A stretch of DNA of 64,000 nt from JBNJFY01 sp051747265. GTDB taxonomy: Bacteria > Bacteroidota > Rhodothermia > Balneolales > Balneolaceae. Position numbers and translations under genes: made by a program. Numbering within the stretch: position 1 is the first letter of the stretch; each line of letters begins with the position of its first letter. Shown here one piece after another: positions 61,801 through 64,000 of the stretch. Under the pieces are notes generated by a model. That model was not told the DNA's origin. It did not search any database and saw only the letters and a list, made by a program, of their open reading frames with translations. The stretch is taken from NCBI GenBank assembly GCA_051747265.1, contig JBNJFY010000001.1, positions 372,001 through 436,000 of the forward strand. The letters are read 5' to 3'.

Positions 61801-63062
61801 AATATTATTCTTGAACCAACAGCCTGAGCCTTTGCGTCTAATGCTCCAAGAAATTGATCCCTGTTACATTTGACTTGTAAATTATTAAGTATTTGAGTCC
61901 AGAGATCTCCCATGTGGAAATGTTGACCCAATAATAAAATTGAAAACTGGTTTCTTTCTAAACTTTTAGTTGCAATGTCGGCTAGCAAATGGGATTTACC
62001 AACGCCAGCATCGCCTGTTATTAGAAGTGCTGGATTATTGGACAGACTGACTGTATTTCCTCCAATAAAATCCTGAAATGAATATATAGCAGCATTAAGA
62101 TCTCGCAGTAGTCTTATTTCATGCGAATATTTATTGCTAGAATATTTCGATTTCTGCTCTTCATCCTTCTCAGAATTTAATCGATAAAACTCACTAATGA
62201 GTTTATCAACAGCTTCAGAAGCATTGGTTAAATTTGCCAATAAATATTCCTGATCTATAAACTCAACCTCTGCAAAGTCTATATCATCGAGCAAGCCTCT
62301 AAATTTAAAAATAGCTTTTTTTATCTTATCAGATATGTCTGATACTTCAGATTTTCCTGCAAACTTTAAAGCTTTTTCATTTTTCTGAAGCAATTTGTCG
62401 AGATGCTCCTCAAACTGTTTTTGGAATAGCTTATCTCTTCTTAAACCATTAAATACTCTTGCAACAGGTAGGTCAAAATTAAGTTCAGGAGTATACCTTT
62501 CATCTAAGTTCTGTATTGCTTCTTCCAACTTCTCACTGAACCAACGATCGGAAAACTCTTCTCTATGAAACCAATAATACTGTTTACCTTCGTTCTCAGA
62601 TTTGGACAATAAATCAGATAGTTCTGAACTGCCCCAGTATTCAAATTCTATATCACGTCCTTCATTTTTTGCATACTCTTGCCACTCATCGACTTTTTCC
62701 TTCCACTTATCCATAAACCATTTCTGATTTTCAAGTCGTGGATCTTGCCTATCAAGAGGAATACAGATGAAGTATTTAACTAAGTTTAGGTGTGTCTCTA
62801 TAGCTCGTTTAAAGGATTTATCTAACTGCTGCCATTGTGAGTTACCCATTTCATTAAAGAACTTAGCCTGCCAGCCATATTCATCCCCATTATTAAAAAT
62901 ACAGTAGGCCTCTACACCACCATCAGGAGCTGCTACTCTGTCAAAAGTTTCTATATCTGGATTATCTGCATACTCTGTTCTAGCCAATTGGCATACCAAT
63001 TCCTCAAAACCACTTTTTATATCCCCATTAATCCCCCGAAGCTTAAGCCACTCTTGATTCAT
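58803..63062 (-). CDS. Nuclease-STAND NTPase, AVAST-like, between hsdS and hsdR
   Basis: A 1419-aa protein. Residues ~10-110 form a PD-(D/E)xK-type nuclease domain: GDIKSGFEELVCQL, DGGVEAY (D47) and YGWQAKFF (Q65-x-K67), similar to Mrr-like N-terminal effectors. A helical linker follows, then a STAND/NACHT-like ATPase: Walker A ITGDAGVGKSH (350-358), Walker B IILFIDALNEG (D424, E428), and GIVFSVRSSYEK. The rest (~600-1400) is a large helical and mixed C-terminal sensor-like region with repeats not recognised. The Avs family has this layout (nuclease, STAND, large sensor). Its exact Avs class is not decided. It overlaps the hsdS stop by 4 bases and hsdR start by 14, so it is part of the same transcript as the restriction system. 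Confidence 0.75.
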   Translation of the reverse strand: MNQEWLKLRGINGDIKSGFEELVCQLARTEYADNPDIETFDRVAAPDGGVEAYCIFNNGDEYGWQAKFFNEMGNSQWQQLDKSFKRAIETHLNLVKYFICIPLDRQDPRLENQKWFMDKWKEKVDEWQEYAKNEGRDIEFEYWGSSELSDLLSKSENEGKQYYWFHREEFSDRWFSEKLEEAIQNLDERYTPELNFDLPVARVFNGLRRDKLFQKQFEEHLDKLLQKNEKALKFAGKSEVSDISDKIKKAIFKFRGLLDDIDFAEVEFIDQEYLLANLTNASEAVDKLISEFYRLNSEKDEEQKSKYSSNKYSHEIRLLRDLNAAIYSFQDFIGGNTVSLSNNPALLITGDAGVGKSHLLADIATKSLERNQFSILLLGQHFHMGDLWTQILNNLQVKCNRDQFLGALDAKAQAVGSRIILFIDALNEGAGKKLWKEHIPGILSVIRRYPNLGIVFSVRSSYEKTVVPQRLIQNGELIKINHQGFSSHEYQAAKLFFKNYGIKEPSIPILHPEFSNPLFLKLFCEGLSRKGLDSIPEGHEGITAIIKFFLESVNVKVSGKHDIPEGIEIVQKVVKNIAHQIAEGETNYLPLDDAFTFVISLPEISAILNKSDFFQDLVSEGILIKNMFLKGRDDYEEGVYIAYERFSDYLVASYLIEQYVEFDKPGEAFEEGGTLYNIIEGQNTTFYNRGLIEAFSVIFPELNGKEFFEIAESVSSDREVAGAFIESLIWRKKETLHEGLKEYINDVIIRKHGLYNYFLETILLSTSNPDHYFNSDFLHMHLSRFSMAERDGWWVPFLHYRYPGDSKEMSAVARLIDWAWDNRENNNISDESVRLTTQTLCWFLASTNRTLRDSATKALVTILQDRISILIQIIDTFKNVNDPYILQRIYSVAYGCALRTAEKEKLKELAECIYEIVFNTEAVYPDILLRDYARGVIEFASYGEHSFGFELEKIRPPYKSKLQEEFPTIEEIEAAYELDYKSDEFEDYQWSQNSIISSMKTNHSGQMYGDFGRYVFESAFDHWKDVDVQGLSNLAVKWIFEKYGYDVEKHGEFDRNRKSHTVDRHYVKEERIGKKYQWIAFYELLARVSDNYDYYENSWSSDAEVLDYEGPWEPYVRDIDPTILIKETLEKNGQNFWWDSTEYSNWNLEDEIWIHKKEDLPNPEEIISVTDPNGVEWLVLEIYPKWSEPRPIGKDKYDHPHKHLWYQLRSYLFDVAEYERVVNWAKQQDFMGRWMPESVNLYQMFSREYYWSPAYNTFNSEYYGLIDRRSIIDKSSGQEISKAIPTAINYMWEEQYDASKESTLSFLKPAKKIFDMLCLKYSKVDGELVDDDGSIICFDPCTNNSTHSCLLVRKSEFLEKLDEVNLNILWTLLGEKQRRGVNYSPSSYLGRLEISGVVYFEGGDLKSEINFTEVSNDES

Positions 63063-64000
63063 ACTTCCTCCCGATTATGCACTCTCACTTTGCCGGTTAG
63101 TAGCTTCTGCATTAATCCTTTTTTCTGCTTCTTCACTGCATCGAGCTCTTTTTCCAAGAGTTCAATTTCTCTCTGAACTTTATTTAATAGGCCGGCAATT
63201 CTTTTCTGCTCTTTAAGAGAAGGGATTCGGAAGGTTATTTTAAGAAAATCCTTAATACTGACATTCAACAATCCATGATTTCGCGCTCCTTCACGTGCAA
63301 TTTTATAGATTTCATGGTCAATCCCACCATATCCGAAGAAGTGTGTCATGAAATCACTATCCAACTCAGGTGAATCAATTCTAAAACAGATGTATAGTGG
63401 AGACAAGATTCCTTCGGTATAATCCTCTAACCTTTTTATAGCTCCGAGTGGATACCCTTCAGAATAGCTTTTATTGTATGCGAAGTCTCCTTTTTGGATA
63501 ACTAAGTAGTTAGACAAATCTTTACTTGCTACTGATTTATTGTAGTACTCAGTTTGACTCACCAAGCCATCTTGAGCGGATATGGTCAATACATTTGAAA
63601 TGCTTTCATCTGCATTTTTATTTGTTATCCGATGAAATACATCACCAAATGTAACTTCCACCCAATCTTCCCCCTCAAACTCTGGAAACCGCTTTTTCCC
63701 AGAGAGCAATTGCTGCATGAGGCCTTTTTTGTAGCGCTTTTTAGCAGCAATAATTTCCATAAGTTTTTTTATTCCTTCATCCCATTTTTGAATAATATCA
63801 ACAATCTTTTCCTGCTCAGTTATACTAGGGTATTCTATCTTATAACCCTTCAATAGGCGGGCACTTAAATTCTCCTGACCACCTGCATTACTCATGTGCC
63901 TTAATTTTCGATACGAAAATGTTAAATAATAAAATAAGTACTCATTGCTAATTTCATCCTTATCTCTTGAATCAATAACAGCACATGCTTGATTTGTAGT
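63059..64000 (-). CDS. hsdS: Type I restriction specificity subunit, C-terminal part
   Basis: The frame continues in phase upstream to the window edge: upstream of an internal Met at 63895 it reads TTNQACAVIDSRDKDEIS and LFYYLTFSYRKLRH, clearly part of the first target-recognition domain. The gene is therefore cut by the window. Visible: end of TRD1 (GGQENLSARLLKGYKIEYP), the central conserved helix (EQEKIVDIIQKWDEGIKKLMEIIAAKKRYKKGLMQQLLSGK), TRD2 (WVEVTFGDVFHRITNK) and the terminal helix (EQKRIAGLLNKVQREIELLEKELDAVKKQKKGLMQKLLTGK). It determines the DNA sequence recognised. hsdM would lie off the right edge. Confidence 0.92.
   Translation of the reverse strand, partial: TTNQACAVIDSRDKDEISNEYLFYYLTFSYRKLRHMSNAGGQENLSARLLKGYKIEYPSITEQEKIVDIIQKWDEGIKKLMEIIAAKKRYKKGLMQQLLSGKKRFPEFEGEDWVEVTFGDVFHRITNKNADESISNVLTISAQDGLVSQTEYYNKSVASKDLSNYLVIQKGDFAYNKSYSEGYPLGAIKRLEDYTEGILSPLYICFRIDSPELDSDFMTHFFGYGGIDHEIYKIAREGARNHGLLNVSIKDFLKITFRIPSLKEQKRIAGLLNKVQREIELLEKELDAVKKQKKGLMQKLLTGKVRVHNREEV

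Noticed and set aside
63059..63895. hsdS starting at the Met at 63895
   Set aside because: The frame continues upstream to the edge with clear target-recognition-domain sequence, so that Met is internal.

Overview
The window looks like chromosome of a Bacteroidota/Balneolota/Rhodothermota-type bacterium. This is inferred from the Bacteroidota-type tyrosine recombinase, the GlmU-like sugar nucleotidyltransferase beside glmS, weak Shine-Dalgarno sequences at many starts, CusCBA proteins with HMBD and DUF3347 domains, and a ferredoxin-dependent 2-oxoglutarate oxidoreductase. No 16S gene or species marker is present, so this is only a lineage guess.

Layout. (1) 1-17.6 kb is core chromosome: the start of korA, a cytosolic hybrid histidine kinase, and a copper/heavy-metal block (cusB, cusC, cusA, a Cys/His-rich exported protein, copZ, a tiny membrane peptide, the P1B ATPase copA, and an HMA-AraC fusion regulator). 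Then come glmS and a divergent GlmU-like gene, and a tRNA-Leu(CAG). (2) 17.69-52.62 kb is a ~34.9 kb integrated element. It starts in the 3' end of the tRNA-Leu and ends at a 13-bp copy of that end beside a tyrosine integrase. Its ends carry an identical 22-bp direct repeat that looks like integrase arm sites. It contains lysis genes, a spike/fibre module, capsid candidates, a giant polyvalent ATPase protein, a row of eight tail-anchored membrane proteins, a transglutaminase-like peptidase, an iteron array, a primase-helicase, a lysogeny switch and cargo genes. I see no terminase, portal, HK97-type capsid, tape measure or baseplate. The best reading is a provirus of a tailless, membrane-containing icosahedral virus (double-jelly-roll type). 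(3) 52.6-64 kb is a defence island on the minus strand: part of hsdS, a 1419-aa nuclease-STAND NTPase (AVAST-like), hsdR, a YgjP-type metallopeptidase, an AlbA_2/Schlafen-type protein and a small hypothetical, mostly overlapping or closely spaced.

How the parts work together. The metal block couples periplasmic/outer-membrane efflux (CusCBA) with cytosolic export (CopA), a chaperone (CopZ) and a probable metal-sensing regulator. In the provirus, a cI-like repressor is divergent from a Cro-like gene, antirepressor, excisionase-like gene and early operon. A long minus-strand series then runs through replication, the membrane/structural module, spikes and lysis. Cargo genes break this direction: a 292-aa AT-rich gene at 37.4 kb, a HEPN-like gene, a DUF3892 gene, and a NdpA-like plus four-helix membrane protein pair next to the integrase.

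Most unusual items: a 249-aa protein with an internal ~126-residue duplication that fits a very small double-jelly-roll capsid; a short motif [KR]-[YF]-L-[GN] near the N-terminus of most tail-anchored proteins; an ATPase fused to polyvalent-protein domains beside the capsid genes; the nucleoid-protein/membrane-protein pair; and the STAND nuclease between hsdS and hsdR.
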